This document shows positions 1 through 12,100 of a stretch of DNA of 64,000 nucleotides, one piece after another. This stretch comes from Agrocybe praecox (lineage: Eukaryota; Basidiomycota; Agaricomycetes; Agaricales; Agrocybaceae): the NCBI GenBank assembly GCA_964017145.1, contig OZ024851.1:1860001-1924000 (forward strand). The letters run 5' to 3'. The notes under the pieces were generated by a model. That model was not told the DNA's origin. It saw only the letters and a list, made by a program, of their open reading frames with translations, and searched no databases. Position numbers and translations under genes: made by a program. Position 1 is the first letter of the stretch. Every line of letters begins with the position of its first letter.

Positions 1-2944
1 GGATTGACCTTGGCCACCCGCCTCTCTGAAGACCCTTCCATTTCCGTCCTTGTCCTCGAAGGAGGAGACGCCAATCTCAATGACCCAGAGCTATGTGCGT
101 AAAATTCTATGAACATTGATTCTCTCTGTTGATGTGCGACCTTCAGTGATGCCAGCGACGTTTGGAACCCAGTTCGGAAGACCTCAGTACGACTGGAACT
201 TCAAGACGGTGGGTGGAATGAAGCGGAGCCGTATGCTGGACTAAACTTGTGGAGGCAGGTTCCTCAGAAGCATGCAAACGATCGTTCGATTTCTTGGCCA
301 CGGTAAGCCTCACATCCACTAAGTAATGAAACAGTCGTTGACTATCCTGTGCTTTCTTAGTGGTAAGGGACTCGGAGGAAGCTCGGCGATTAACTGGTTC
401 CAGTACCATACTCCTCCCAAGGGAGACATCGATAGTAAGTATTTAAGCAGATAACTATGACACACGACCTCAGACACAGCTACCCAGCTTTCGAAAGACT
501 CGGAAACCGTGGCTGGAACTGGGAATTGCTCAAGAAATACCATCTCAGATCGGAACACTTCATTGAACCTGAAGTCAAGGACCCAGCTATGAGCTACGAT
601 ATTTCGCAGCACGGAACCACAGGTACGATTAATGATCAATTTGCTATCTATTCTTGCTTACATGGTTATCAGGTCCGATTACTGTTGGATACCCGCTTGT
701 CATGTCTGGAGGCGAAAAGTTGTACCAAGACGTAAGTTTCTGCTTCGTTGCTCTATGACAGCTGCTAAGGAACCATTGCAGACTTTGGCGACTTTCGGGA
801 TCCAACAGAATAAAGAGCCGGTACGTAGTGTCCTTTTGTGCGAAATGACACGAACTGACGGCCGATTGCAACCTAGTTCTCCGGAGACGTGAGTCAATTA
901 GCCAGCCAAACTTGCTTTTCCCTCATCTTACCTTGTCCTCCTTTTTAGACCAGAGGGACCTGGTTGACACCTATATCAATCGACCCAAAGTCTAGAACAC
1001 GATCCTACGTTGCTAATGTATGCATTGTCATTCATCACGGTCCTCCATCTTATTAACATTCTCCGAATTTGACAGAGATACTATGCGCCTAATGCCGACA
1101 GGACGAACCTCACTGTACTCACTTTAGCTCCAGTAACCAAGCTCGAATTGAAGGAGACCAATGGACAACTGAGTGTGACCGGCGTCAAATTTGTCCACGA
1201 CGGAAGCCAACATGTTGCCCTAGTTGGAAAGGAGGCCATCTTATCTGCTGGGTATGTCAGCTGATTATCCTTTCACATCCTAAACGTTGACCATCGCCTC
1301 TCGCCCGTAGGACGGTTGTCAATCCAAAGGTATCTTGAGTATTGAACATATCTATGAGTCCGGTCTCACTGAATGTACCTTGACAGATTCTCGAGTTGTC
1401 CGGTATTGGCGATAAGAAGATTCTTGAAAAGGCTGGAGTGGAAATAAAATCGCATTTGCCAGGCGTCGGGAGCAATTTGCAGGAGCACGTCTACTGCGGA
1501 ATAACCTATCGTGAGTACTATCCATATTTCGAATGCTTTTATTGACCTTCCGTTCAGAGGTCCGTCCTGACAGACAAGATGAGGTGACCACCTTTGACTG
1601 CTTGCTTGATCCTGCCGAGCTCGCGAAACAAATAGCCTTGTTGTGAGTCTGCCTCGTATTCAAATATTGATAGCGAATTTATGTTGTGATAGCACAAGCG
1701 AGGGTAAAGGCGTATTTGGGATGTCTTTGAACATCATGGCTTTCCTTCCGCTACCCGTTATAAGCCCAGATGCGGCCACTATATACGCAGAGTTGAATCG
1801 TTCGATTAACGCTGGTATAGCAGAAGGGAAATATCCGCCTGAATACGTTAAGCAGTTCAAACTTCAATTAGAACGCATCAAAGAAGGTTTCTCTGATGTC
1901 GAGCTTGCTTTCGTTCCAACTGCGGTTCCTGGTGAGTTTTGCAATTGTAATTACCTAGTTTCTTTGCCCAATTCCATTAGGTGCTGCCAAGCCCGGAAAC
2001 AAGTACTTCTCGTTATCCGCGTTGTCTAATCATCCTTTCTCTCGTGGAGCAATTGTGAGTTGCTAGTACCTAGGTCAGGGAATTTGTAATGCTCATATAT
2101 TCTCCCAAGCACATCACATCCAGCGATTCTTCAGAGGCGCCAGCCATTGATCCTCACTACTTCGAGGAGAGCCACGGTATGCCAATTGTATAGCATAGCT
2201 TTCGACGAAAATTGACATTTTTATAGACCTTCGAGTTTTCGTCGAAATCGTCAAGTTCAACCGCAAAATCGTCAAAACAGAGCCTCTGAAGAGCCTCTTT
2301 CTCGGTAGGATGCCGTATACTATGTCAGCTTATTCTCTCTAAAGTTACTTGAACCCCCAGCCGAAGAGGTTGTACCCGGCCCTCAATGCGAGACTGATGA
2401 ACAGATTGCCGGTATGCTTATTGTTAATCACAACTTTCAGGTTCGTCCTAAGCTGACGGTAAATTTCAGAGTTCCTCAAGTCCGGCTTCTTGACATCCTA
2501 TCGTAAGAACCTCACTACAATACACATGGAGCAATCACCATATCCTGATCGTCAATTTTGATACAGATCCTATTGGGACCTGCTCGATGCTCCCTCAAGC
2601 AGATAATGGGGTGGTCGATACAAACCTGAAGGTTCGCGTCGACATGATTGCCATTCACCTACCCTACTGAATATTTCTCCTTCAACGCAGGTGTACAATA
2701 CGACTAATTTACGCGTCGTGGATACTTCCATACTTCCTCTTCATATTGGAGCGCATTTGCAAAGTAAGCCTGCTTCGAAAAATACTAAACCATAATTATT
2801 AACTCTGCCGTGTAGCCACTGCGTACGCACTCGGAGAACTAGGTGAAATTTGGCTTACACCGTCTGAATATTGCTGCAAAAATGCTAATCTTTCTCGCTC
2901 TTCTTCTAGCCGCTGATCTTCTTACCGGAAAACTCAAGTTGTAG
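1..2944 (+). CDS. GMC oxidoreductase (alcohol/aryl-alcohol oxidase type), 5' end outside window
   Basis: This is a flavin (FAD) alcohol oxidase or dehydrogenase of the glucose-methanol-choline family, missing its start and GGGTAG-type FAD loop because the window begins inside it. The first residues read [20 protein letters not shown], the end of the N-terminal FAD-binding segment. Spliced exons then give DWNFKTVPQ, the GMC signature [15 protein letters not shown] near 360-405, GKEAILSAG near 1230, and the C-terminal active site [10 protein letters not shown] near 2565 with the second motif [12 protein letters not shown] near 2755-2850. The catalytic His of HPIGT and the His of HLQ are both present, so the copy looks functional. 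There are more than ten short introns. It ends in TGKLKL and a TAG. A decayed second copy lies at 47041-49545. I see no signal for its substrate; a role in the neighbouring cluster is possible but unproven. Confidence 0.88.
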
Positions 2945-3110
2945 TGTATGTCAGTGGACATGAGGGGATCATGCCCTTGTTCATTTCAATGTGTGTATTA
3001 TCTTTTCGAATGTATGAATATATAAGTTTTGTAGGCGGTTATATCTACGAGACAGAAGCAGCGAAAACATTAATAAGAAAGTAGGAAGCTAAACAACGCA
3101 GCTCAGAATC

Positions 3111-3929
3111 TGTCGGAAATGGCTAGACTGCCTGATCAGGTCATGCTTTTTATCTGAACAGCCTTTGATCAGACAATGACGGCATGATCAGAAATCACCG
3201 GCATGAGCAGGCGTAATTATTTAAGTCCGAAATGCCTGATCATGCGAGTGGACCGTGGGACTTAGTGAATTTCGCGGATTGCGCTTAACATCATGACATG
3301 TACCGATATATTATCTATTTGAGAGGTACCTACCTTTCTCTTGTGGCCATCGTAGCTTCTCTTGGGTTAAAGCTCACACTGGAACTCTATTGCAAAGCGC
3401 ATAAAAAACTACTAATTATCTAAGAGACTTTGAATGGATAAATTTCGTGTGACCAATGGCCGAAAATGATGTAGAGCTAATCCAAGCATAATTAGAGGTC
3501 TGATATATGTTTGCATATGTAGTATGGGTATAAATTAATTGTCCTTAATGTAAAATCACTTAGGAGAGTCGTACAATGGTCACCTTGCTTCTAAATTCTA
3601 ATTTAGGAAGCTCACATATTCAATTGATATTACTGTATGAAACACAGCGAGGTAGTATAATGGTTTTGCGCAGTGAATGTAGTAGTTTAGAGTGTAGTAA
3701 GTTAAAGGTTGAGAGTTCGAATCCTAATGTAAGCACCAATTCCTATAGACCTCTAGTGGTATGACCCTGAGCGTGCGAGCTGCGAATAGCGCGTACGCAA
3801 TATTTTTATTAGCTAAATCATTTCAATTTGCCATGATCAGAATAACTTTCCCGACGATCAGGCCTGATCAGATAGGCTCATCCCAAGCGGCCTGAACGGC
3901 CGGATCAGGTGATTTCAACATTTCCGACA
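3111..3929. mobile_element. Non-autonomous DNA transposon with TGTCGGAAATG inverted ends
   Basis: The segment begins TGTCGGAAATG and ends CATTTCCGACA, a perfect 11-bp terminal inverted repeat. Both ends are rich in TGATCAG-type palindromes (GCCTGATCAGG, CATGATCAG). The paralogous DNA downstream of the GMC pseudogene (around 49725-49735) runs straight from AACGCAGCT into CGAAGTATAA, so this block is an insertion in the left copy. Only TC is shared at both flanks (3109-3110 and 3930-3931), and a few extra bases remain on the left, so the target duplication is unresolved. No transposase frame is seen. Confidence 0.75.
3646..3740 (+). ncRNA. tRNA-like / tRNA-derived sequence with RNA polymerase III A and B boxes
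   Basis: TAGTATAATGG at 3653-3663 fits the pol III A box (TRGYNNANNNG) exactly. AGTTCGAATCC at 3714-3724 differs from the B-box consensus GGTTCGANNCC only in its first base. Their spacing matches a tRNA, and GCACCA follows soon after. The expected acceptor and T stems do not pair, so it is probably a decayed tRNA or a SINE-like derivative inside the 3111-3929 element rather than a working tRNA gene. Confidence 0.5.
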
Positions 3930-5014
3930 TCGAAGTATAAGGCGTTTTGGATACGCGACCAAGATCCTGTCATGTTTGGTAAATTTTGGTTTCATATTAG
4001 TCTTCTAAAAGTAGATCCTTTTGTGGGAAGTACGGCAATGCAACTGGAGGTGGAAAATTGAAAACGGAATGGAGTGGGAACAGACTATTATTAATTACAA
4101 GTTGCGGCCTCGCTCCGCTCCGGCATTGGGGTATGACATGGCAACTTTCTAAAAAATTGTAGAGAAGGTTTAAACCGGAAAAATTGGAAGATGAGGAAAG
4201 AAAACGGCCTGATTATTCCGGTTCATAATTTCATGGAAGGAAGGCCCAAGCAAACACAATTTTACTCCGACAAAAATTGAAATACATTCGCTTGTCGAGG
4301 CACAGTAGGCCCGACTCTCTGAGACTGAACAATAAGAATAGAAACCAAATAAATGTACACAAAGAACTGCGTCTGCTTAATTATATAGTAATTATTATCA
4401 CTATTATGTACTTATTACGAGCATGTGATGCGTGTGACAATGCATTTTGCCGAACAAGCCAACCACCTGCCGGCTTTAAATATTCAAACGTAAATTCGAA
4501 CCACAGGTAAAAAAATATATACAAACAGTGGCATGCATTCTTGATACGTCGTTTTCAATTTGAGCAGTAGGACTAGGTTAACTAGAATACAAAATAGAAA
4601 TAGACTCAAAGCCCGTGATCGCAAGTGATCGCCCGTGATCATGATTCATGATAGCGCAGGACCGTTATCTGCGCTTGAACTAGTATGTATGGCAAATGTA
4701 TGTATGGAACCAACAAATATCACATTACTTAGTTACACCGCTGGCATGAGTAGCTATCAGTCGTCCAAGATATCCGCCCATAAATATGTATTATATATTT
4801 AATGTATGTTTCTCCGCGAAGTAGATACAGGGTTTAAAATATATCCTAGTATACCCGAGCATTCCGGCGTCCCATAAAAGGTACGGTCGGCAGCGACTTG
4901 GCAGAGAATGAGCAACCATCTCTTTCCATCGTCTGTAAATGGCTCATAGAACTGGTGTGATATAGACAAATTAATGTGTCCTAAGATTGAAAAGCAACCC
5001 TGTAGGCTGTATAA
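3930..5014. other. Intergenic, AT-rich, no gene recognised
   Basis: Only short unrelated open frames are present. The first 40 bases (CGAAGTATAAGGCGTTTTGGATACGC) continue the segmental duplication shared with 49731-49769. A short cluster of GTGATCGCAAGTGATCGCCCGTGATCA-like direct repeats lies near 4613-4645. No conserved domain was recognised. Confidence 0.5.
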
Positions 5015-5305
5015 TGATTTTGATGGGCCAAGCGGAGCTGACGGTTACGAGACCTTTAATCGAGCGGAGTATAAAATACGGTATTCATATGTTATGGGCA
5101 TGGCGTATGTAGGCCAAAAAAAAGAGGAAAATAAGATGGCGGAGAACTTAATCTCGCTCTTATATGTGTAGCGCCAGATAGGAAAGAGGGGATTTTTTTC
5201 TTTCTCGGCAACAATCATAACCGGTTTCAAAGCGTGACCGGGTAATAGAGGTCAAAACATCATCAGCTTAAGGCGATTCCTTCGTTCCTCAGGTCTCGTA
5301 ACACC
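5015..5305. repeat. Dispersed repeat bounded by inverted GTTACGAGACCT / AGGTCTCGTAAC
   Basis: GGTTACGAGACCTTT at about 5043 faces CAGGTCTCGTAAC at about 5290, with CAGCTTAAGGCGATTCCTTCGTT just before the latter. The same words recur at 56894-57060 (CAGCTTAAGACGATTCCTTCGTTT, then an inverted copy). A shared block around CCCGGTCACG and ATAACCGG appears inverted at 5215-5245 relative to 57080-57110. This is a multicopy element of unknown class. Confidence 0.55.
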
Positions 5306-5654
5306 GAAGGGTAGAAACTGTGAACATTCATCAGAGTGTCGGAGATACCTAATAGACGGTTCTATCGCGTCAGATGTACGTTGATGACACATCAATGCAA
5401 AGAACGAAGAATGACGTACAGGCATCGGTAGCAATTTGATATTCACCAATTATGTACTCAGCTTGTTCGCAAGCAAAACCGTACAGATAACCCTCCATCC
5501 TAGCCTTTTCACTATACAATAAATTGTATTGTAAATAGATTTCATTTTATTCTTGTTCACAATATATTCTGCCCCTGCACGCTCAACGGTCCGAAGCCTA
5601 TCTAATCGCACTCGTCCTCTAACGCACGATGCCTTCAGTCGTGTAGTGTTTCGT
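5306..5654. other. Short intergenic gap downstream of P450-1
   Basis: Between the repeat and the stop codon of the minus-strand P450 I see no gene. It should hold the 3' UTR and poly(A) region of that P450. ATACAATAAATTGTATTGTA near 5515 is a short palindrome. Confidence 0.4.
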
Positions 5655-7813
5655 CTAGATTAGCTGGTCCGCGTTTGCCGATCGAAGCTTTAGCTTGTAT
5701 CTGAAAGGTAAAGCTTGACTAGAACAAGTAGTAATGAGCAACGGAACGCTCTAAAAACCAAATGTGTGAGGAAAGATAACGTACGAAATGGCGCCCGAGG
5801 TGAATTCAACCTCTGGAGGATGATCGACATCCAGAGAGATGGTGTAAACAGCGAGAAACTGTGATATTGCTAGCCAGAGAATCTCCTCTGCGAGAATGAT
5901 ACCTGGGCATGCCCTATGAATATATTGGAATTAGTAAAAGAAGACTGAAGATCAAACCTAGAACCGACCGTTTCCCGAACCCAAAGACGGCGCGCATAAC
6001 AGCATCGGTCCTTTTGGCTCCTTCCGTCGGCTCCAGAAATCGAGCTGGTTTAAACTCCATCGGACTTTCAAACAATAACTCGTCGTGAAGGATTGTCCTA
6101 TATCTGGTTAGCCTCTTCAAGTTCAAAGCTTGGGTTTCCGTCACAGAAATATAACTTTACCATATATTTGGGATGACCATGGTACCCGCGGGCAGACAAT
6201 AGCCTCTGTAGGTATCGTCCGTCTTGAGGGCATGTGGAACCCCTGTATATAATTAGTCCTCTCTTATTTCTAGACATGGTGGTATAACATACCGAACGGT
6301 GCTGGAGGATGCCAGCGCAGAGCTTCATTCATGATTGCAGATACTAATGGCAAGTCTTCGCGGTCCAAAAAGTCTGGAAGACGCTTACTTCCTACGACCG
6401 TGTTGATTTGATCTTGGGCTAGTTGTTGTATTTCTGGATTTAAGATCATTGCTAGGAGAAAGGTGACAAATGTGGATATGATCTGCATGGGCGTTTAAAC
6501 GTTGGTCAGCTATTCCACGGTCCTGAGTGTAAGAAGAAACGAGACAGATGAACATACTGTGTCGGAACCACCTATCCCATTAAAAATATGACTAAGCATT
6601 CAAACTGATAAATTGACACTAGAGGGTACACACCACCAATTGAAGCCAGTCCCGCATCGCGTATGAATGTTTCGTTCAAATTACCGGCCTTCTCTGTGTC
6701 GCTACATTGAAGCTTTCGGAGTAATTCGGAGACAAACGACCGTCGATGCACAGCCGATGCCTGGTTGTCAGTATGCTCAGCTAATTGAAATGCAACAAAA
6801 CAGCTTGATCACGTACCACCTCCGCCTTGGTTTGTTCAAAAGGGATATTTCGCAGATCTTCTAGATTCTGCGTCCATCTAGTAATGATAGATGGTGTGGC
6901 AATCTTTCGTACCCAATCAGGCAGTAGGGCAACTATATTGGACATGGTCAGCTAATTAATCCCCAGGAAAAGGGACGGAGACTACTCCAATCAAGGGGGT
7001 TTATCACCAGCATAACAGGACTCAGTCCAAAGGTTACAGTGTTCAACACATTTTTCACAGCCTTTGCTATGTGGTTATCCAAGGAGTGAACGGTAATACC
7101 ATATGTAACGTCCATCATTAGTTGTGTCGTCATTCTTGTCTCCGAAAACACTTTGTGTCAGAACATTTAAAAAAGGTATGCTCGTCAATGACTCACAGAC
7201 GAAGATGCTTGGAGTATGTCGATGGCTCCTTTTCGAATCCACGAAGCATGGTCAACACAGCGAAGCGATACGAATCGCTGTAGGTTCGTATGATTGCGTT
7301 GTTGAATTGACTGGAAAAAATCTTTCTACGATTCCTCCACTCGTTTCCATAGGACATAAACGGAAAGTTGACAGTACCATGGCCTAATCTAATACATCAT
7401 GATTAAACATCCGACGTTTCATGACTGTAATTTGACGTACAGCTCAAGAAGAGGGACTCGAGGTCGATCAGAGTAGATAGATGCCCTCGCCGTTAATAGG
7501 TCATTGGCGGTTTGTAAAGTGTTCAAAATAACCATTTGACGCCCCAAGACCTCAACGTAGACGATATCACCTATTTGAAAAGTCAGAAGTACGTTATACG
7601 AAGATAAACTTCGAAATACATACCGTATTCCTTTGCCCATACGTGGAGCGTCTTCCACTCGTGCCTGAGGGGCATGTTGAAGAGGTTTCCCAGTAGGGGT
7701 AGAGGCCTTGGGCCTGGGGGCTTGTCATTGGGTAGAGAAGGGAAAATAAATCCGGCGATGAGAATGTATACAACAAGGACGAGAAACACACAGGCAAGGG
7801 CGTGTACAAGCAT
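5655..7813 (-). CDS. Cytochrome P450 monooxygenase (P450-1), group-I fungal type
   Basis: A haem-thiolate monooxygenase anchored in the ER membrane. The start at 7813 gives a hydrophobic N-terminal anchor (MLVHALACVFLVLVVYILIA) followed by the proline hinge KPPGPRPLPLLGN. Later exons carry the C-helix SYGNEWRNRRK, the I-helix region GGSDTIIST near 6590, the K-helix ExxR as NEALRWHPPAP near 6320, a PERF-equivalent KPARFLEP near 6040, and the haem loop FGFGKRACPG, split by an intron near 5905-5975. The stop TAG is at 5655-5657. All key motifs are present, so the enzyme should be active. It is transcribed away from the UbiA prenyltransferase across a 1.5-kb shared upstream region. It most likely hydroxylates or desaturates the cluster product; substrate unknown. 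Confidence 0.9.
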
Positions 7814-9285
7814 GAGTGATAAGATATATGTCCCTACTGTTTAGGGACTATAAGGGATTCACAACTGGCTTCTTCCCCTGCGGTCATCAATGTGTTAACT
7901 CGTGGTAGATATTATTCAAGTTCCTCTAAATGTGATCGTGTAGTGAAAGCGGTTCGTACATCCGCAACAGTAAAGGGTTAGTCGCTCCTCGCCGTAGCTT
8001 TAAATAAAGTTTTGTCTGATATTCTGTGATATTCGTCCTAGAGGAGGAGAGCAGCTTGAAACGATTGAAATTGATTCTATCAGAAACACGATCTATATCA
8101 TTTTCTCGGAGAAACCAAGCATTCATTCTAGCGGGCATCTCGGGAAGAACTTAACTCGTTGAAATCTGCCAACACATCAGTATTTTAAGTTTGTCTTGAT
8201 TCCCCGAGAAACTGATTGTTAAAATACACGATAACAGCTTCCACAACTCCTATGCCCAATAGCTAGATCAGGGTTGTAACCATTGTCAAGTGTATATCAA
8301 ATCAATCAGTTCGTTTACTGGGGACCTCTTTTCATGATGTAGATGGGCTGCCCAAAAGTTATAATGAAGGAGTACGTGAATCCGTCAAATGACTTTGTGT
8401 CTGTAATTGTATAAATCTTAAATTTAGCTTTTAACTGAAATCTGCCTTGTAATTGAAGATCCCGTCGAGCCAGATACTGGATCTAAATAACAAACCGACT
8501 CTACAACGCCCTGGTAGCTGATGAATAAAACGCGAGATAACGAACGATTAGATATAATGATCTAACTTTATCATTAGATTTCCTGTTATCTAGCCGATAT
8601 TGGGCATCCCATGTCTAACTGATCTAACAAATCTTATGGGAAACGCCAGTAATTATAGCGTGTTCTATTGTTTTATTGAATCGGTAAAGTAATTGCTACT
8701 GCGATACAAAGCTTCGAAACCCGCAAAAGAAAGCAACACATCTCATGTGACCTGGTCCGAGCAGCAGCACAGCATTATAATTGACGCGGCTGTGTTCGAA
8801 CAACTTGGTTCAATTTTTCTGGTACAAGCAGAGCAGTAAAATGGGTATGATGCGTTGATTGCATCCTGTGGATCCCTAATATAATCATCGGCCCTCTAAC
8901 CCGGTGCTCACCCCTAGACCTGGTTATCAAACTATCATTTTAATAGAATCGAAGGTTCCGTACCTCAGGACCACAGGAGACCACTTGATATCCAGTCGTG
9001 CTGACGATGTCGCGAATTTAGCGGCCCAATGGGCCAAATTGGATCTCCCAGTAAGAGGCATCTGCGTGCGAGTACGGTGTAAAACAACAAGCGATCAAAT
9101 GTATTCTCGATAAAAACTCGTACTCAATCGTAAACAACAGATTGCTTGAATAACCCCTTTTGTATTACGATTTCCACAGGTAACTTCTCGTCCGCGCAAG
9201 GCATACCATGTAAACCAGGAGTTAGCCATTATATTTATATGGGTCAAAAACCGTAGTATGATGAAGTTCAACGTCCCGCACAACG
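7814..9285. promoter_or_regulatory. Divergent intergenic region between P450-1 and prenyltransferase
   Basis: The two genes start back to back, so this stretch must contain both promoters. I found no coding frame with recognisable homology. GATAACGAACGATTAGATATAATGATCTAAC near 8538 and the following ATTAGATTTCCTGTTATC form a loose palindrome. No defined operator can be named. Confidence 0.45.
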
Positions 9286-10368
9286 ATGGAGACCCACATC
9301 GATGTCGAGTCTTTTCTTCATGCTCCTAATGCGTGGTTCTGTCAAGCGATGTATCACCTTTACACCTGTTTCTTGTTCACAAAGTCAGATATCAAGACAA
9401 CATTAATCCCCATCGTGAGTAACTTTATACGCACTTCTAACTGAAGCTAACGAGCATCGTATGTAACAGTCTTCTTTTGCCTTGGCCACAGCACCGATAA
9501 CTGATATACGAAGGCTACCACACGTTGTACTGTGGATATGGCTCCACCTTCTTCAGTTCGATCTTTCAAATCAGACTGTAAATCCAGCGGAGGACATGAT
9601 CAACAAAAAAGACCGACCATTGCCGGCCAAACGAATTACACTTGAGCATGCTCTGTTTTTACGATGGGCCGTTATCCCCATATGCTGGGCTGTGTCTTAT
9701 TACTATAGCACCGGCGTCTTATATTCCAGTGTCGCATTGGTGTTCTTTACGTTTGCCTATAATGAATGGTCTGCACACAGTCATTGGCTTTCACGAAATA
9801 TGGTCAATGGACTTGGAATGGCGTCTTTTGAAGCAGGAGCTACCATGCTAGCAGGTATAACTAATATCTCTGAGAAAGACGACCATCCATTGAATTCAAT
9901 GCTTTTACAGGTGATAATATTCATACTTTACATCGGACATCTATCCTCGCTATCGCTATCAGTGCCTGCATATTTGCCACTACAATTCATACTCAAGACT
10001 TTAAAGATGAAGTAGGGGATCGTGCTACTGGACGGAAAACATTGCCCATATTATTCCCTTCCATGGCTAGATATAGCGCAATAATCGCGTTGACTACATG
10101 GTCACTCAGTCTTTCATTGATTTGGGAGTTAGACTGGGTGCTAGCGTCAGTCTTTGCTTCGTTGGCATTATTTGTAGGAGGACGCTTTGCTATTCGTCGT
10201 ACAGTATCAGCGGACCAAATTTCTTTCTACTGGTACAACGTGAGTTACCCCGTTCCTTTTCTTTGTAGAATATTTCTCTGAATGAATTCCTTTACTGTCA
10301 CTCTGCAGTTATGGCTTTCTCTGGCACATGCTCTCCCGGCATACTACTATACGTACGCCAAGAAGTAA
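9286..10368 (+). CDS. UbiA-family aromatic prenyltransferase
   Basis: An integral-membrane Mg2+-dependent prenyltransferase that attaches an isoprenoid chain to an aromatic acceptor. Four exons (9286-9414, 9470-9854, 9911-10239, 10309-10368) join in frame to 300 residues, the usual UbiA length. The first Asp-rich motif reads NPAEDMINKKDRPL and the second DFKDEVGDRATGRKTLP, both intact. Several hydrophobic helices follow, such as LYSSVALVFFTFAY and ILAIAISACIFATT. It ends YTYAKK. UbiA proteins in fungal clusters prenylate 4-hydroxybenzoate or similar phenols; the neighbouring carboxylic acid reductase favours an aromatic acid as substrate. Acceptor and chain length (dimethylallyl or geranyl) cannot be read from sequence. 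An upstream ATG at 9258 is out of frame and quickly stopped. Confidence 0.9.
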
Positions 10369-10683
10369 AGTTCGACTGTCCTGGAGTTCTAGCAGAAATA
10401 TTGCCTTGATAAACTCTTTATTACATATGTTCTATTTTATGGACCAAATTTCCTACTGTATTTGATTGTGTTGGTGTTGGAATGCAAATGCGCAGATTAC
10501 CATATTCGTCGTTGTCCAATTACTTGATACTTCTGACGCTATCAAAAGCATGATAACAGCGTCTCATTTTAGATCCTTCCATCGTGACCAGAGAAAGTCT
10601 CGCGCTTTGCGTCGTGAGGAGCTCGAGGGTGAATGACTCATCGGTATATTATCGGAGTAATGAATGCTGGGCACTGGTTTTTT
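10369..10683. other. Intergenic, nothing recognised
   Basis: 3' flank of the prenyltransferase up to the first GCGTGC repeats. No coding or RNA signal seen. Confidence 0.4.
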
Positions 10684-11861
10684 AGCGTGCCAAGCGTGCA
10701 TTGAGCGTGCCAGCGTGCAGAAGCGGGGCACGCTTGGCACGCTTTATAAATTGGAACTTGGATAGTTTTTTTTGTAGTTCAAACATTAAAGGGTATATAT
10801 GTCGAAAATTTCACCCCCTGGCCTATCAATAGATAGGGGATTGCCCCAAACATGTTCGCATAAGAATTTAATTTTTATTAAAGCGTGGGAATTTCAACTC
10901 CAACATATATTACTTTACCCTGTAGAGTATAAAATAATCAAAAACAAAATAATCGACAGGGATAATACCCGTATAAAGATTTATGACCGTAGGATATTTT
11001 TTCCGGGGCCATGTACCGTGATTATGGGTGATTATATGCAATATTCCCGACAGATTACCAGTCGTGGGAATTTCTACATTCTAACATGATATGGAACAAG
11101 ATGTGTCACAAGTATGTGCGTTTTATTGTCTAGAAATATAATAAAATTTATGAGTGTAAGTACTAACATCCGTATCCATGCACTGCTATGTGCACTGCCT
11201 TGACATCTGCGTCATGCGCGCTTGTGTCACGCTCGTGCACGCACTGGCACGCTTGTGACACAAATATGGCACGCTCGTGACACGCTCTGGCGCGCCAATG
11301 CACGCTTGTGACACGCTCCTGCACGCTCCGCGCTCTTGCACGCTTATGCGTTTATCTGGTATCAACTGGTATCCTAGTTAAATTGCTGTGCCATCTTCAA
11401 CATGCTACGCGTTTGAGAACATTATTCTATTTAGAAACCCCATTTAGGGTCCTGCAACCCTGAGGGTTTCCGGGTAGGCATTTCGATATTTTAATTTCCG
11501 CTCTCGCCGTATACTTTGCCGCGTCTATTCCTTTACTTTTTTGTGCCACCCACAGATCTTTGTATTGAAGGTTACTGCATAGAATTAGGTGAGAATACAT
11601 ATGCCTATTTCATCCTATAGAACTCGATGGATTGCATTCTGATATAATTAGCTCATATTTGAAATATAGATTCTTCTGACTCTGTATAGTGCTACAAGTA
11701 TCTATTACTTATACTAGCTTAAACGTACCCTGTGATCTATTTCAATTTCCGCGTGCATCAAGCGTGCAAAGTTATTTCTATGCACGCTTCACACGCCAAA
11801 AGTCGGAAGCGTGCGTAAGCGCGGCACGCTCCGGCACGCTTGTGCACGCTCGTGGCACGCT
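10684..11861. mobile_element. Non-autonomous transposon with dense AGCGTGCC subterminal repeats
   Basis: The block starts AGCGTGCCAAGCGTGC and ends GCTCGTGGCACGCT, inverted ends sharing AGCGTGCC. About 60 bp at the left end and arrays at 11210-11345 and 11755-11861 carry many copies of GCACGCT or its complement, a typical arrangement of transposase-binding subterminal repeats. The interior is AT-rich, with no coding potential recognised. A clear target-site duplication was not found, so the exact ends are provisional. Confidence 0.6.
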
Positions 11862-12076
11862 GATTTCTGTGGGCCCATGAATGCTCATTGTTTACTAACA
11901 TCCGTCTTCTACACAACCGTCGCGTTAATGACATTTTATCATGATTTTCGTGTATACAGTAACTAGTAGCTACCTGGAGTGGCTTCGAGATGATGAACTC
12001 CGCATTGTAGACCGTACCACTATAGCCCAGGCCAACCCAACGAACTCATAAGCTAAAATAAGCAGGATTGTGATAA

Positions 12077-12100
12077 AGTTAAGGTTAAGGTTAAGGTTAC
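12077..12100 (+). repeat. Short GGTTAA microsatellite
   Basis: About three and a half tandem units of AAGGTT are visible (AAGTTAAGGTTAAGGTTAAG). It resembles but does not equal the common fungal telomere repeat TTAGGG, so it is listed as a simple repeat only. Confidence 0.6.

Noticed and set aside
3646..3740. Functional tRNA gene
   Set aside because: Pol III boxes are good, but acceptor and T stems do not pair, so it is kept only as a tRNA-like sequence.
4277..5230. Short open frames of 60-77 codons
   Set aside because: No motif, no conserved start context and location in repeat-rich intergenic DNA.
10684..11861. Possible CRISPR-like or regular tandem array of GCACGCT
   Set aside because: Spacing is irregular, orientation is mixed, and the host is a fungus; subterminal transposon repeats explain it better.
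12077..12100. Telomere-like repeat suggesting a subtelomeric junction
   Set aside because: The unit is AAGGTT (six bases), not the usual fungal TTAGGG, and only three to four copies exist.
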